Source of the DNA: Defluviitaleaceae bacterium
Lineage (GTDB): Bacteria; Bacillota; Clostridia; Lachnospirales; WRAX01
DNA: 64,000 nt
Assembly: GCA_009779935.1 (NCBI GenBank)
Contig: WRAX01000002.1
Location: forward strand, 52,428 to 116,427
Direction of reading: 5' to 3'
Every line of letters begins with the position of its first letter. The stretch's first letter is position 1. Below, one piece after another: positions 19,410 to 29,742 of this stretch. The notes under the pieces are model-generated. The model saw only the letters and a list, made by a program, of their open reading frames with translations. It did not search any database and was not told the DNA's origin. Made by a program: the position numbers and the translations under genes.

Positions 19410-19672
19410 ATGTGTGCAACATCTAAGCGATGAAGCGGGAGGTTGCTGATGGCTTTGCTATCAGGTTTTTCCGTGGAGCGATTTGGGCTAATCCCGAGCG
19501 GTGTTTGCGCTGTGCAACGGTTTTATTTTGCAAAATGCAATATGAAACACTCGGTTGCGTGTGCGCCTAACAATCCTTCGGTAAGCCAATGCTGCTTGAT
19601 GTTTAACAACATTGGTTATTAAGGAAGGGTTTTTTTATACCCACAAGATTTAAGAATGAAGGAGGTTGTAAA
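19410..19672 (+). promoter_or_regulatory. S10 operon 5' leader (putative structured r-protein leader/attenuator)
   Basis: ~260 nt untranslated; stem CCTT..CCAATG / CATTGG..AAGG followed by GGGTTTTTTT (19575-19636); looks like a structured rpsJ leader but class not verified. Confidence 0.6.
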
Positions 19673-19990
19673 GTGGCCGACAAAAGCAACAAAATCCGTA
19701 TCTGCCTAAAAGCGTATGACCATAAGATTATCGATGCTTCTGTGGTGCAAATTATTGATGCCGCCAAGAAAAATGGTGCAGAGGTAAAGGGGCCAATCCC
19801 CATGCCCACAAAGCGTGAAGTTATCACCATCCTACGCTCTGTCCACAAACACAAGGACAGCCGTGAGCAGTTTGAGCAACGTACCCACAAGCGTCTTATC
19901 GACATTTTAGGAACAACACCAAAACTTGTTGATGCACTTGCCCGTTTGGACTTACCTGAAGGTGTGGGCATCACAGTAAAAACAATGTAA
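19673..19990 (+). CDS. rpsJ: 30S ribosomal protein S10
   Basis: [21 protein letters not shown]; operon position. Confidence 0.97.
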   Translation: MADKSNKIRICLKAYDHKIIDASVVQIIDAAKKNGAEVKGPIPMPTKREVITILRSVHKHKDSREQFEQRTHKRLIDILGTTPKLVDALARLDLPEGVGITVKTM

Positions 19991-20053
19991 ATTAATTTCA
20001 TGAATCTCTTCCATAACTAATGGGGGACATTCCGCTGAGGAGGAAGTTTATAA

Positions 20054-20704
20054 ATGATGAAAAAAGCGATTTTAGCCAGAAAAATCGGCATGACGCAAGT
20101 TTTTGCGGAAAATGGCGAAGTTGTGGCTGTTACTGTTTTGGAGGCGGGGCCATGCTCTGTCATCCAAAAAAAGACAATGGAAAATGATGGTTACGAGGCC
20201 ATAAAAGTAGGCTTTAAGGATGCCCGTGTAAATGTGCGTGGCAATGCTTACCTTAATAAGCCTGACAAAGGGCAGTTTGACAAAGCCAAGGTAGGCTACA
20301 AAAAGTTTATCAAAGAATATCGCCTTGAAGATACCGGCGGCTACGAAGTTGGGCAGGAATATAAAGCTGACATCTTTGAAGCCGGTGATAAAGTGGATAT
20401 CAGTGGCGTTTCCAAGGGTAAAGGCTTCCAAGGCGCAATCCGCCGCCATGGTTTTAGCCGTGGCCCCGAAACCCATGGTTCTAAGCACCATCGTGCTGTT
20501 GGTTCTGTTGGCCAAGGTACTTGGCCCGGCGAAACCTACAAAGGGCGTAAAATGGCAGGCCATATGGGCAACAAAAAAGTTACCACTGCAAACCTTGCCG
20601 TGGTTAAGGTAGATGCAGAGCGCAACCTGATTTTGGTAAAAGGCGCAGTGCCCGGGCCAAAGGGCGGCCTTGTAAGCATTAAAAATACAACGAAGAATAA
20701 ATAG
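20054..20704 (+). CDS. rplC: 50S ribosomal protein L3
   Basis: [40 protein letters not shown]. Confidence 0.97.
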   Translation: MMKKAILARKIGMTQVFAENGEVVAVTVLEAGPCSVIQKKTMENDGYEAIKVGFKDARVNVRGNAYLNKPDKGQFDKAKVGYKKFIKEYRLEDTGGYEVGQEYKADIFEAGDKVDISGVSKGKGFQGAIRRHGFSRGPETHGSKHHRAVGSVGQGTWPGETYKGRKMAGHMGNKKVTTANLAVVKVDAERNLILVKGAVPGPKGGLVSIKNTTKNK

Positions 20705-20728
20705 TAATTTTGGAAAGGAGGAATTATC

Positions 20729-21349
20729 GTGGCAAGTGTTGATATGTACAAAATGGACGGCAGCAAGGCCGGCACAATTGAATTGAATGATGAGATTTTT
20801 AATATCGAACCCCATGACGATGTGGTGCATCAAGCAGTTGTGCTGTATCTGGCAAACCAACGTCAGGGCACACAATCCGCTAAAACCCGTGCAGAAGTGC
20901 GTGGCGGCGGTGCAAAGCCAAGGCCGCAAAAGGGTACCGGTCGCTCTCGTCAGGGCACCACACGTGCGCCCCAGTGGACGGGCGGCGGCGTGGTATTTGC
21001 CCCAAAACCACGGGATTACAGCTTTAAGCTTAACAAGAAAGTTAAACGTCTTGCGATGAAATCTGCTTTGTCCAGCAAGTTGCGTGCCGGCAAAATCCTG
21101 GTTGTGGACGAGCTTAAAATGAGCGAAGTCAAAACCAAAGAAATGGCAAAGGTGCTTGGGAACCTTAAAGCTGTTAAGCCCCTTATCATAATGGGTGAAA
21201 ACAGCAATAAAGAGGTGCTGAGCGCAAGAAATATCCCGGGTGCAAAAACCAGCGGCATAAACACCATTAATGTTTACGATATCTTAAAGCATGATAATTT
21301 GGTGATAACCAAAGAAGCCGTTGAAAAGATACAGGAGGTGTATGCGTAA
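20729..21349 (+). CDS. rplD: 50S ribosomal protein L4
   Basis: RGGGAKPRPQKGTGRSRQGTTRAPQWTGGGVVFAPKPRDY. Confidence 0.97.
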   Translation: MASVDMYKMDGSKAGTIELNDEIFNIEPHDDVVHQAVVLYLANQRQGTQSAKTRAEVRGGGAKPRPQKGTGRSRQGTTRAPQWTGGGVVFAPKPRDYSFKLNKKVKRLAMKSALSSKLRAGKILVVDELKMSEVKTKEMAKVLGNLKAVKPLIIMGENSNKEVLSARNIPGAKTSGINTINVYDILKHDNLVITKEAVEKIQEVYA

Positions 21350-21651
21350 TGGCAGACCTTAAATATTACGACATTATCCAAAAGCCCGTTATTACGGAAA
21401 AATCCATGAACGAGATGGCGGATAGAAAATACTACTTCTATGTGCACCCCAGTGCCACCAAAAACCAAGTGCGTGAAGCCGTTGAAAAGATGTTTGAAGG
21501 CACAAAGGTTGAAAAGGTGAACACCATGAATGTGGGCGGCAAGCGCAAGCGCACAAGAAGCTTCAAATACGGCAAAACAGCCGACCGTAAAAAGGCGATT
21601 GTTAAATTAACTGCGGAAAGCAAGGAAATCGAGCTTTTCCAAGGCATGTAA
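21349..21651 (+). CDS. rplW: 50S ribosomal protein L23
   Basis: YDIIQKPVITEKSMNEM; KNQVREAVEKMF. Confidence 0.97.
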   Translation: MADLKYYDIIQKPVITEKSMNEMADRKYYFYVHPSATKNQVREAVEKMFEGTKVEKVNTMNVGGKRKRTRSFKYGKTADRKKAIVKLTAESKEIELFQGM

Positions 21652-21665
21652 AGGATGTGAAATAA

Positions 21666-22496
21666 TTGGGAATTAGAAGATATAGACCCATTACCCCCTC
21701 CCGCCGCCACATGACCAGCTTGGATTTTTCGGAGATAACAACCAATAAGCCCGAAAAGTCCCTTACTGTGCATTTGAAGAAATATTCGGGGCGCAACAAC
21801 CAGGGTAAAATAACCGTGCGCCACCGTGGCGGTGGCCATAAGGTAAAATACCGTATTATCGATTTTAAGCGTTTTAAGGATGATATCCCTGCAACGGTTA
21901 AAACCATTGAGTATGACCCGAACCGCACAGCAAACATTGCATTGCTTGCTTATGCAGACGGGGAAAAGCGTTATATCATCGCCCCTGCCGGCTTAAAAGT
22001 AGGCGACAAGCTGATGAATGGCCCAAATGCGGAAATCCATGTAGGTAACTGTTTGCCAATGGTAAACATCCCATTGGGCTCCACCATTCACAATATTGAG
22101 ATGAAGCCCGGTAAAGGTGCGCAAATGGTACGTTCTGCCGGCGGTTCTGCTCAACTGATGGCGCGTGAGGGTAAATATGCCACCGTGCGTCTACCATCCG
22201 GCGAAACCCGCATGGTGCCTGTAAATTGCCGTGCAACCCTTGGGGCAATCGGCAACAGTGACCATGAGCTTGTTAAGATTGGTAAAGCCGGACGCAAACG
22301 CCATATGGGCATCCGCCCAACGGTGCGTGGTTCTGTAATGAACCCTAACGATCACCCCCATGGTGGTGGTGAAGGTAAAGCACCAATCGGACGCTCTGCA
22401 CCATCTACCCCATGGGGCAAACCTGCACTTGGCTACAAAACCCGCAAAAAGAACAAGCAATCCAACAAATATATTGTTAGTAAGCGCAAGAAGTAA
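21666..22496 (+). CDS. rplB: 50S ribosomal protein L2
   Basis: [39 protein letters not shown]. Confidence 0.98.
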   Translation: MGIRRYRPITPSRRHMTSLDFSEITTNKPEKSLTVHLKKYSGRNNQGKITVRHRGGGHKVKYRIIDFKRFKDDIPATVKTIEYDPNRTANIALLAYADGEKRYIIAPAGLKVGDKLMNGPNAEIHVGNCLPMVNIPLGSTIHNIEMKPGKGAQMVRSAGGSAQLMAREGKYATVRLPSGETRMVPVNCRATLGAIGNSDHELVKIGKAGRKRHMGIRPTVRGSVMNPNDHPHGGGEGKAPIGRSAPSTPWGKPALGYKTRKKNKQSNKYIVSKRKK

Positions 22497-22503
22497 AATA
22501 TGA

Positions 22504-22665
22504 GATCAAGGTCATCCCAACATTGATATCACAAGTGTTGTAAGAGCAGAAACTGTTGATGAAGCGTATGCCATAATAAAAATGGCTGCAAATGTAGAGG
22601 GGTTGAAATTGCCCTCCCGTGAAGAGGTTTTGCGGGAATTGGCAGAAGAAACCAGCGACAAGTAG
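22504..22665 (+). pseudogene. Orphan C-terminal coding fragment (53 codons, no start codon or RBS)
   Basis: Stop-to-stop frame DQGHPNIDITSVVRAETVDEAYAIIKMAANVEGLKLPSREEVLRELAEETSDK* with protein-like composition between rplB and the inserted paralogs. Confidence 0.45.
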
Positions 22666-22672
22666 GTGACTT

Positions 22673-23137
22673 ATGGAACCGAGAGTTGTTAAGGTAGAAC
22701 CCATGCGGATGGTGGGAGTGGTGCTTAAAACCTCCATGGAGGAAGTGGCGCAAAACAACCCCATCCCTACCCTTTGGAGCCAGATTTTTACAGACGGCCG
22801 CAGGGATATCCTAAATAAGCTAAAAGGCAATAACCGAGCGGAATATGGTGTGTGCATAGTACATGACGACGACAGCATGGAATATGTTATAGCCGTGGAG
22901 CTTGAAAAGTTTAGGTTTGCGCCCAAAGATTTTTATAAATGCGAAATACCCGGAGGGGAATATTTGGCGGTGGAAACCACCACAACCACATTGGGTGAAG
23001 CTTGGATGAAAATCACCAAATGGCTTGATGAAAATGGCTACGAAATTGCCCACGGCACATCCTTTGAGTATTATGACCAGCGTATGAATGAGGAAGAAAT
23101 GAAGTTTGACATTTATGCGCCAATTGTTAAGGCCTAA
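22673..23137 (+). CDS. GyrI-like/effector-binding-domain protein, copy 1 (no HTH)
   Basis: 154 aa: VVKVEPMRMVGVVLKT...CEIPGGEYLAVETTTTTLGEAWMKITKWL...GTSFEYYDQRM...DIYAPI, pattern of stand-alone AraC effector-binding/GyrI-like domains; not a ribosomal protein. Confidence 0.75.
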   Translation: MEPRVVKVEPMRMVGVVLKTSMEEVAQNNPIPTLWSQIFTDGRRDILNKLKGNNRAEYGVCIVHDDDSMEYVIAVELEKFRFAPKDFYKCEIPGGEYLAVETTTTTLGEAWMKITKWLDENGYEIAHGTSFEYYDQRMNEEEMKFDIYAPIVKA

Positions 23138-23156
23138 AAGCTTTGGAGGTAATACT

Positions 23157-23609
23157 GTGTCAAAAATTGTTAAGGTGGAACCTATGCGTTTTGCCGGATA
23201 TCCGTTAAAAGTAAGGCTTGGTGGCGAAAACCCATTCCCCAAGTTTTGGGAAGAGGTTTTTGCAGATGGCAGGCATGAAAGGTTGCAGCAACTAAAAGGG
23301 CGCTGCAAAGCCGACTACGGCATTTGCATTATGCATGATGAAGTTAATATGGATTATGTAATTGCAGCGGCTTTGGAAGAAGATGCCATTGTGCCTGATG
23401 GGCTTTTCGCTTGCGAAATACCCGGTGGCGAATATTTGATGGTAGAAACCACAATTGCCACCCTTGGTGAAGCTTGGAACCAAATTACCGGCTGGCTGGA
23501 TGACAATGATTACAAAATAGCCCATGGCACATCCTTTGAATTTTATGATGAGCGGATGGGTCAGCCTGAAATGAAATTTGATATTTATGCACCGATTGTT
23601 AAGAAATAG
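23157..23609 (+). CDS. GyrI-like/effector-binding-domain protein, copy 2 (paralog of 22673..23137)
   Basis: GTG 23157 with SD ttggaggt; IVKVEPMRFAGYPLKV...CEIPGGEYLMVETTIATLGEAWNQITGWL...AHGTSFEFYDERM...MKFDIYAPIVKK. Confidence 0.75.
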   Translation: MSKIVKVEPMRFAGYPLKVRLGGENPFPKFWEEVFADGRHERLQQLKGRCKADYGICIMHDEVNMDYVIAAALEEDAIVPDGLFACEIPGGEYLMVETTIATLGEAWNQITGWLDDNDYKIAHGTSFEFYDERMGQPEMKFDIYAPIVKK

Positions 23610-23624
23610 GGAAGGAGGAACACC

Positions 23625-23906
23625 ATGGCAAGGTCCCTGAAAAAAGGCCCATTCTGCGATGACCATCTAATGAAAAAAGTTGATGCGCAAAATGAGGCAA
23701 ACACCAAAAATGTGATAAAGACTTGGAGCAGACGCTCTACAATATTCCCACAGATGATTGGGCACACAATTGCAGTGCATGACGGACGCAAGCACGTGCC
23801 TGTGTATATCAGCGAAGATATGGTAGGCCATAAGTTAGGCGAGTTTGCACAAACCCGCACATACCGTGGACACACCAAAGACGAAAAGCGTTCCCGCGTG
23901 CGGTAG
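23625..23906 (+). CDS. rpsS: 30S ribosomal protein S19
   Basis: [34 protein letters not shown]. Confidence 0.98.
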   Translation: MARSLKKGPFCDDHLMKKVDAQNEANTKNVIKTWSRRSTIFPQMIGHTIAVHDGRKHVPVYISEDMVGHKLGEFAQTRTYRGHTKDEKRSRVR

Positions 23907-23963
23907 AGCGAGGCCTCGGCCCCGCTGATTACAGCAAGATGTATTTGAAAGGAGGAAGTTGTT

Positions 23964-24383
23964 GTGCCTAAAGGACAATCCAGAACCCAATATAAACGCA
24001 CCCGCAACAAGGAAAATAAGGATTTGCGCCCGCAAGCCCATGCAAAATATGTGCGCCTTGCGGACACAAAGGCAAAAATTGTGCTTGACCAAATCAAGGG
24101 CAAGCAGATTGCAGAAGCCCGTGCGCTATTGCTGTTTAACCCACGTTATGCGGCCAGCGTTGCCTTGAAAGTGCTTGATTCTGCTGTGGCAAATGCCGAG
24201 CATAATCTGGGCATGGACACAGAAAATTTGTATGTGCAGGAAGCCTATGCAAACCGTGGCAGCAGCCATTATTCCAGATGGCGTTTACAGCCACGTGCAA
24301 GAGGGCGTGCTAACCGCACAGAAATCAAGTTTAGCCATGTAAGCATTGTTTTGAATGATGTTTCCACTAAGAAGAAAAAGTAG
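23964..24383 (+). CDS. rplV: 50S ribosomal protein L22
   Basis: AKYVRLADTKAKIVLDQIKGKQ; RAFKPRARGRANR-like LQPRARGRANRTEIK. Confidence 0.96.
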   Translation: MPKGQSRTQYKRTRNKENKDLRPQAHAKYVRLADTKAKIVLDQIKGKQIAEARALLLFNPRYAASVALKVLDSAVANAEHNLGMDTENLYVQEAYANRGSSHYSRWRLQPRARGRANRTEIKFSHVSIVLNDVSTKKKK

Positions 24384-24400
24384 AAGGCAGGTGAAAAAGT

Positions 24401-25189
24401 TTGGGACAAAAAGTTAATCCCCATGGCCTGAGAGTGGGCGTTAATAAAGAATGGGACAGCGTATGGTATGCCGAAAAGGGCTTTGGCGATATTTTGGTAG
24501 AAGACCATAAGATACGCAAATTTATCAAAGAAAAGCTGTATTTGGCAGGTGTTTCCAAAATCACAATTGCCCGCACATCAAGCCGTGTGCGTGTTACTGT
24601 GCACACTGCCAAACCGGGTATTGTTATAGGTAGAAGCGGCCAAGCCATTGCAGAGCTTGCTGCGCAAGTGCAAAAATTTGTAGCAGACCCCAAGCAAAAA
24701 GCTGTTGTTAATGTGGAAGAAATTAAACGCCCAGAAATTGCGGCACAACTTGTGGCAGAAGATATTGCACGCCAACTGGAAAACCGTGTAACCTTCCGCC
24801 GTGCCATGAAGGGTGCCATGACCCGTGCCATGAAATTTGGCGCAAAGGGCATCAAAACCCAAACCAGCGGCCGCCTTGGCGGTGCAGAAATTGCAAGAAC
24901 AGAAACTTATCACGAAGGTACAATCCCGTTGCAAACCCTGCGTGCCGATATCGAATACGGCTTTGCAGAAGCAAATACAACCTACGGCAAATTAGGCGTT
25001 AAAGTTTGGGTGTACAAAGGCGAAATTTTGCCGGGTATGACATCTGCACCAGAGCCAACAACCCCAATCCCATCCCGTGACAGAGATGGCAGACGTGGCG
25101 GCGGCCGTGGTGGTGACAGAAATAACAACCGCAGCGGCGCACCAAGAACGGGCGGCCAAGGCGGCGGCAACAAAGGAGGCAGAAGCTAA
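24401..25189 (+). CDS. rpsC: 30S ribosomal protein S3 with RG/GG-rich C-terminal tail
   Basis: [40 protein letters not shown] start. Confidence 0.98.
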   Translation: MGQKVNPHGLRVGVNKEWDSVWYAEKGFGDILVEDHKIRKFIKEKLYLAGVSKITIARTSSRVRVTVHTAKPGIVIGRSGQAIAELAAQVQKFVADPKQKAVVNVEEIKRPEIAAQLVAEDIARQLENRVTFRRAMKGAMTRAMKFGAKGIKTQTSGRLGGAEIARTETYHEGTIPLQTLRADIEYGFAEANTTYGKLGVKVWVYKGEILPGMTSAPEPTTPIPSRDRDGRRGGGRGGDRNNNRSGAPRTGGQGGGNKGGRS

Positions 25190-25677
25190 TGTTAATGCCA
25201 AAAAGAGTTAAGCGGCGCAAGCAGTTCCGTGGTCGCATGAAAGGGCAAGCTATGCGGGGCAACCGCATCCAGCACGGCGACTTTGGTATTGTTGCCAAAG
25301 AGCCTGCTTGGATAACCTCTAACCAAATAGAGGCTGCCCGTATCGCCATGACACGTTATATAAAGCGTGGCGGTAATGTATGGATTAAAATTTTCCCTGA
25401 TAAGCCTGTAACGGCAAAACCTGCCGAAACACGGATGGGTAAAGGTAAAGGTGCGCCCGATTATTGGGTGGCGGTTGTAAAGCCCGGGCGTGTGATGTTT
25501 GAGCTGAACGGTGTAGCAGAGCCTGTAGCACGTGAAGCCTTGCGCCTTGCCATGCACAAACTGCCTCTAAAATGCAAAATCTACTCCAAGGAGCAATTGG
25601 AAAGAGATTTAGCTGAAAAAGAGCAACAAATTCAAGAAAAAGCGGCCGCCCGTCGTGCCGCCCGTGAAAATGCTTAG
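25189..25677 (+). CDS. rplP: 50S ribosomal protein L16
   Basis: [42 protein letters not shown]. Confidence 0.98.
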   Translation: MLMPKRVKRRKQFRGRMKGQAMRGNRIQHGDFGIVAKEPAWITSNQIEAARIAMTRYIKRGGNVWIKIFPDKPVTAKPAETRMGKGKGAPDYWVAVVKPGRVMFELNGVAEPVAREALRLAMHKLPLKCKIYSKEQLERDLAEKEQQIQEKAAARRAARENA

Positions 25678-25682
25678 GAAAG

Positions 25683-25904
25683 TTGGTGATAGTGGTGAAA
25701 AGTAAAGAATATTTGGATGGTCTTTTGGGTATGACCGGGGCCGAACTCCAAACCGAGCTGGTTGACGCTAAAAAGGAGCTTTTTAACCTTAGGCTTCAAA
25801 ACGCCACAAGCCAGCTGGAAAACACCGCAAGAATTAAAGAAGTTAGACGCAATATAGCCAGAATAAGAACAGTTATGACCCGCAAAGAGCGGGGCTTGGC
25901 ATAG
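25683..25904 (+). CDS. rpmC: 50S ribosomal protein L29
   Basis: [35 protein letters not shown]. Confidence 0.96.
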   Translation: MVIVVKSKEYLDGLLGMTGAELQTELVDAKKELFNLRLQNATSQLENTARIKEVRRNIARIRTVMTRKERGLA

Positions 25905-25914
25905 GAGGTAAGGC

Positions 25915-26169
25915 GTGGAGCGTAATCTTAGAAAAACCAGGGTTGGCAAGGTAACCAGCAACAAGATGCAAAAGACCATTGTTGTAGCTGTTGAAACCAG
26001 CGTGCGCCACCCCCTGTACAAAAAAATTATTAAGCGCACATACAAATTAAAAGCCCATGATGAAAATAATGATTGTGGCATTGGCGATACCGTGCGTGTT
26101 ATGGAAACCAGGCCACTTTCCAAAGAGAAAAGATGGCGTTTGGTAGAAATTCTTGAGAGAGCAAAGTAG
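25915..26169 (+). CDS. rpsQ: 30S ribosomal protein S17
   Basis: [48 protein letters not shown]. Confidence 0.97.
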   Translation: MERNLRKTRVGKVTSNKMQKTIVVAVETSVRHPLYKKIIKRTYKLKAHDENNDCGIGDTVRVMETRPLSKEKRWRLVEILERAK

Positions 26170-26188
26170 ATAGTAGGAGGACTGCAAA

Positions 26189-26557
26189 ATGGTTCAACAG
26201 CAATCCAGATTGGTTGCGGCTGATAACTCCGGTGCCAAAGAAATCATGTGCATCCGTGTCCTTGGCGGCACAAAGCGCAGGTATGCCGGTGTTGGTGATG
26301 TTATCATCGCAAGCGTAAAAGATGCAACACCCGGGGGCGTTGTTAAAAAGGGCGAAGTTGTAAAGGCTGTTGTGGTGCGCACCAAAAAAATGGTGGGCCG
26401 CCCTGATGGCAGCTATGTCCGCTTTGATGACAATGCAGCCGTTATCATAAAAGACGACAAAAACCCCAGAGGAACAAGAATTTTTGGCCCGGTGGCGAGA
26501 GAGCTTCGTGACAAGCAATACATGAAGATTTTATCCCTTGCTCCCGAGGTTTTGTAA
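26189..26557 (+). CDS. rplN: 50S ribosomal protein L14
   Basis: [27 protein letters not shown]. Confidence 0.98.
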   Translation: MVQQQSRLVAADNSGAKEIMCIRVLGGTKRRYAGVGDVIIASVKDATPGGVVKKGEVVKAVVVRTKKMVGRPDGSYVRFDDNAAVIIKDDKNPRGTRIFGPVARELRDKQYMKILSLAPEVL

Positions 26558-26569
26558 GGAGGGTTTAGA

Positions 26570-26902
26570 TTGGCAAGCAAAATTAGACGTGGCGATAATG
26601 TGATGATAACCACAGGCAAGGACAAAGGTAAAGAAGGCCGTGTGCTGGAAGTGGACCACAAGCGTGGACGGGTTTTGGTAGAAGGCTACAATATGGTCAA
26701 AAAGCACCGCAAGGCCAGCCAACAAAACCCCCAAGGCGGCATAGTGGAAAAAGAAGCCCCCTTGCACATCTCCAATGTGGCATATATGCACAAAGGCAAG
26801 CCCACCCGCATTGGCTTTGTGGTTGAAACTGCCGAGCGTGGCGGCAAAACTGTAAAAGTTAAAAAGCGTGTGGCAAAGTCTACCGGAGATATTATTGACT
26901 AA
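26570..26902 (+). CDS. rplX: 50S ribosomal protein L24
   Basis: [27 protein letters not shown] motif; [18 protein letters not shown]. Confidence 0.97.
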   Translation: MASKIRRGDNVMITTGKDKGKEGRVLEVDHKRGRVLVEGYNMVKKHRKASQQNPQGGIVEKEAPLHISNVAYMHKGKPTRIGFVVETAERGGKTVKVKKRVAKSTGDIID

Positions 26903-26922
26903 ACAGCGGAAGGAGAATTCTT

Positions 26923-27465
26923 TTGACAAGATTTAGAGATATGTATGAAAAGGAAATTGTCCCCGCTATGATGGAGAAATTTTCCTATAAAAACAAAATG
27001 GCTGTGCCAAAGATTGATAAAATTGTTGTCAACGTTGGCCTTGGCGAAGCTAAGGAAAATGCCAAAGCAATGGATGCCTGCCTGGGGGATATTACCACAA
27101 TTACAGGACAAAAAGCCGTGCAAACCCTTGCACGCAAGTCTGTTGCAAACTTTAAGCTGCGTGAGGGTATGCCCATAGGCGTAAAAACTACCTTACGTGG
27201 GGATAAAATGTACTCTTTCATCGACAGGGTTATAAGCGTTGCTTTGCCACGTGTGCGTGACTTTCAAGGTGTTTCTGCTAAGGCCTTTGATGGACGTGGC
27301 AACTACACCCTTGGGATTAAAGAGCAAATTATTTTCCCAGAAATTTCTTATGAAAAAATTGACAAAATCCGTGGTATGAACGTGATTATCGTTACAACGG
27401 CAAAAAGTGACGAGGAAGCCCACGAGCTTCTAAGGCTATTCGGAATGCCGTTTAAACGCAGTTAG
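26923..27465 (+). CDS. rplE: 50S ribosomal protein L5
   Basis: [46 protein letters not shown]. Confidence 0.98.
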   Translation: MTRFRDMYEKEIVPAMMEKFSYKNKMAVPKIDKIVVNVGLGEAKENAKAMDACLGDITTITGQKAVQTLARKSVANFKLREGMPIGVKTTLRGDKMYSFIDRVISVALPRVRDFQGVSAKAFDGRGNYTLGIKEQIIFPEISYEKIDKIRGMNVIIVTTAKSDEEAHELLRLFGMPFKRS

Positions 27466-27479
27466 GAGGCTGATTATCT

Positions 27480-27665
27480 TTGGCTCGCAAAGCGATGATA
27501 GTAAAGCAACAAAGAAAGCCAAAATTCACAGTTAGGGGCTATAGCCGCTGCAAAATTTGTGGCAGACCCCACTCTGTTTTGCGTAAATATGGCATTTGCC
27601 GTATTTGCTTCAGAGAATTGGCTTATAAGGGACAGATTCCAGGCGTGCGTAAAGCAAGCTGGTAA
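27480..27665 (+). CDS. rpsZ: 30S ribosomal protein S14 type Z (zinc-binding)
   Basis: 61 aa with [24 protein letters not shown] (CxxC...CxxC). Confidence 0.96.
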   Translation: MARKAMIVKQQRKPKFTVRGYSRCKICGRPHSVLRKYGICRICFRELAYKGQIPGVRKASW

Positions 27666-27685
27666 TTTGGAAGGAGGTTATAGCT

Positions 27686-28087
27686 ATGGCAATGAGCGAC
27701 CCAATTGCTGATATGCTCAGCAGAATTAGGAACGCAAATTCCGCAAGACATACAACCGTGGACATCCCATCATCCAAAACCAAAGAAGCCATCACCAAAA
27801 TTTTGGTGGAAGAAGGCTATGTTAAAGGTTATGAGATTGTTGGCGATGCGGTTAAGAAAAATATTCGTATTACATTAAAATATGGGCGCACCAAAAATGA
27901 AAAGGTTATTACCGGTATTAAGCGGATTTCCAAGCCCGGCTTGCGTGTTTACGCTGGCAGCGGCGAAATTCCAAGGGTGCTTAACGGCCTTGGCTGCGCT
28001 ATTGTATCAACCAACCAAGGCATTTTAACCGACAGGCAAGCCCGAAAGGCCGGCGTTGGCGGTGAAGTTTTAGCATTTGTTTGGTAA
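27686..28087 (+). CDS. rpsH: 30S ribosomal protein S8
   Basis: [53 protein letters not shown]. Confidence 0.98.
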   Translation: MAMSDPIADMLSRIRNANSARHTTVDIPSSKTKEAITKILVEEGYVKGYEIVGDAVKKNIRITLKYGRTKNEKVITGIKRISKPGLRVYAGSGEIPRVLNGLGCAIVSTNQGILTDRQARKAGVGGEVLAFVW

Positions 28088-28145
28088 TTGAAATAATAGT
28101 CGCTAATTGACAGAAAAGGCGGCACAAAAATTAAAGGAGAATTAT

Positions 28146-28688
28146 ATGTCAAGAATTGGTAAAGAGCCTATCGTGGTACCGGCGGGTGTTACCGTGGATT
28201 TAAGCGAAGGCAATTTCATTAAAGTAAAAGGCCCGAAGGGCGAACTTGCCCGCCAATTGGTGGCAGAAATGGAAATTTCTGTGGAGCCCGGCTTTGTAAA
28301 AGTTGCAAGACCCAATGATTTGAAGCGCTTTAAGGCCCTACATGGTTTAACCCGCACCCTAATTTCCAATATGGTAGTAGGTGTGACTGAGGGATATAGA
28401 AAAGACCTTGAAATTATCGGCACCGGTTACCGTGCCGCCAAAGCGGGCAAGGAGTTAACCCTAACCTTGGGCTACTCCCATCCCGTTGTGATGATTGACC
28501 CTGACGGGGTAGAATCTGCTGTGGATGGCAACACCAAAATAAGCATAACAGGAATTGACAAGGAAAAAGTTGGCCAATACGCCGCAAACATAAGGGCAAA
28601 ACGTGCGCCGGAGCCATACAAGGGCAAAGGTGTGCGCTATGCCGGCGAACATGTACGCCGTAAAGCAGGTAAATCCGGTAAGAAGTAA
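28146..28688 (+). CDS. rplF: 50S ribosomal protein L6
   Basis: MSRIGKEPIVVPAGV; PEPYKGKGVRYAGEHVRRKAGKSGKK. Confidence 0.98.
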   Translation: MSRIGKEPIVVPAGVTVDLSEGNFIKVKGPKGELARQLVAEMEISVEPGFVKVARPNDLKRFKALHGLTRTLISNMVVGVTEGYRKDLEIIGTGYRAAKAGKELTLTLGYSHPVVMIDPDGVESAVDGNTKISITGIDKEKVGQYAANIRAKRAPEPYKGKGVRYAGEHVRRKAGKSGKK

Positions 28689-28727
28689 TAATTTTGAATG
28701 CAGACTTATCTCAAAATTACTTCACAC

Positions 28728-28794
28728 AATTTCTTTTGAAGCTTGCTTACGCAGTTTCTGCGAAACCGCTGCCGGCTATCACTTCAAAGAAATT
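28728..28794 (+). other. Inverted-repeat/hairpin insert in the rplF-rplR intergenic region
   Basis: AATTTCTTTTGAAG (28728-28741) / CTTCAAAGAAATT (28782-28794) enclosing inner hairpin GTTTCtgcGAAAC. Confidence 0.55.
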
Positions 28795-28838
28795 GGTTCA
28801 GTATATTCCGATATAAGTCGGGGAAGGAGCATAGCCAT

Positions 28839-29201
28839 ATGATAAAGAAGCCTGCTCGCAAAATTGCGAGAAAAAGAAGGCATCTGCGGATACGGAACAA
28901 AGTGTCAGGCACGGCAGCCATGCCAAGGCTTACAGTTTTCCGTTCCAATAAGCATATGTACGCACAAATTATAGATGATGTGAAACATCACACCCTAACA
29001 GCTGTTTGCACCCGTGACAAGGATTTGGGCCTTACCAAAACTTGGGATGTGGATGCCGCCAAAGCCGTAGGCGAGGCGATTGCGAAAAAAGCCCTTGCTT
29101 TGGGTGTTAAAGAAGTTGTTTTCGACAGGGCAGGGTATAAATACCATGGCAAGGTCGAAGCCTTAGCAGATGCGGCCCGTGAAGCCGGTCTTGTATTCTA
29201 A
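28839..29201 (+). CDS. rplR: 50S ribosomal protein L18
   Basis: [40 protein letters not shown] at 28839. Confidence 0.97.
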   Translation: MIKKPARKIARKRRHLRIRNKVSGTAAMPRLTVFRSNKHMYAQIIDDVKHHTLTAVCTRDKDLGLTKTWDVDAAKAVGEAIAKKALALGVKEVVFDRAGYKYHGKVEALADAAREAGLVF

Positions 29202-29221
29202 GAGGATTCTGAGGAGGTAGT

Positions 29222-29728
29222 ATGAATAAAAAAATAGATGCTAATGCCTTAGAGCTGATGGACAGATTGGTAACAGTTAAGCGTGTTTCCAAAACTGTAA
29301 AAGGCGGCCGCACCATGAGCTTTTCCGCACTTGTTGTTGTGGGTGACGGTAATGGCCATGTGGGCTATGGACTTGGCAAAGCAGGCGAAACTGCCGAAGC
29401 TATCCGCAAAGGCCGTGAAGATGCCAAAAAGAACATGATTTATGTGGATAGAAACGAAAATGATTCCATCTACCACAGACAAATTGGGCATTTTGGCGCA
29501 TCCAATGTGGTTATGAAGCCGGCCCCTGCCGGTACCGGTATTATTGCGGGTGGTTCCGTACGTGCGGTGCTGGAAATGGCTGGCATTAAAAACATTACCA
29601 CAAAATGTATCGGCTCCCGCACTAAGCACAATGTGGTTGCGGCTGTGTTTGAAGGGCTGAAAGGCCTTAAAACACCCGAGCAGGTTGCCCGCTTGCGTGG
29701 CAAGTCTGTTGAAGAGATAACATCATAA
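29222..29728 (+). CDS. rpsE: 30S ribosomal protein S5
   Basis: [37 protein letters not shown]. Confidence 0.98.
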   Translation: MNKKIDANALELMDRLVTVKRVSKTVKGGRTMSFSALVVVGDGNGHVGYGLGKAGETAEAIRKGREDAKKNMIYVDRNENDSIYHRQIGHFGASNVVMKPAPAGTGIIAGGSVRAVLEMAGIKNITTKCIGSRTKHNVVAAVFEGLKGLKTPEQVARLRGKSVEEITS

Positions 29729-29742
29729 TTGGAGGGATTATC

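Noticed and set aside
20072-20929. 285-aa minus-strand ORF antisense to rplC/rplD
   Set aside because: Shadow ORF of highly biased ribosomal genes; no RBS or recognisable domain; composition (His/Cys/Phe-rich) typical of antisense translation.
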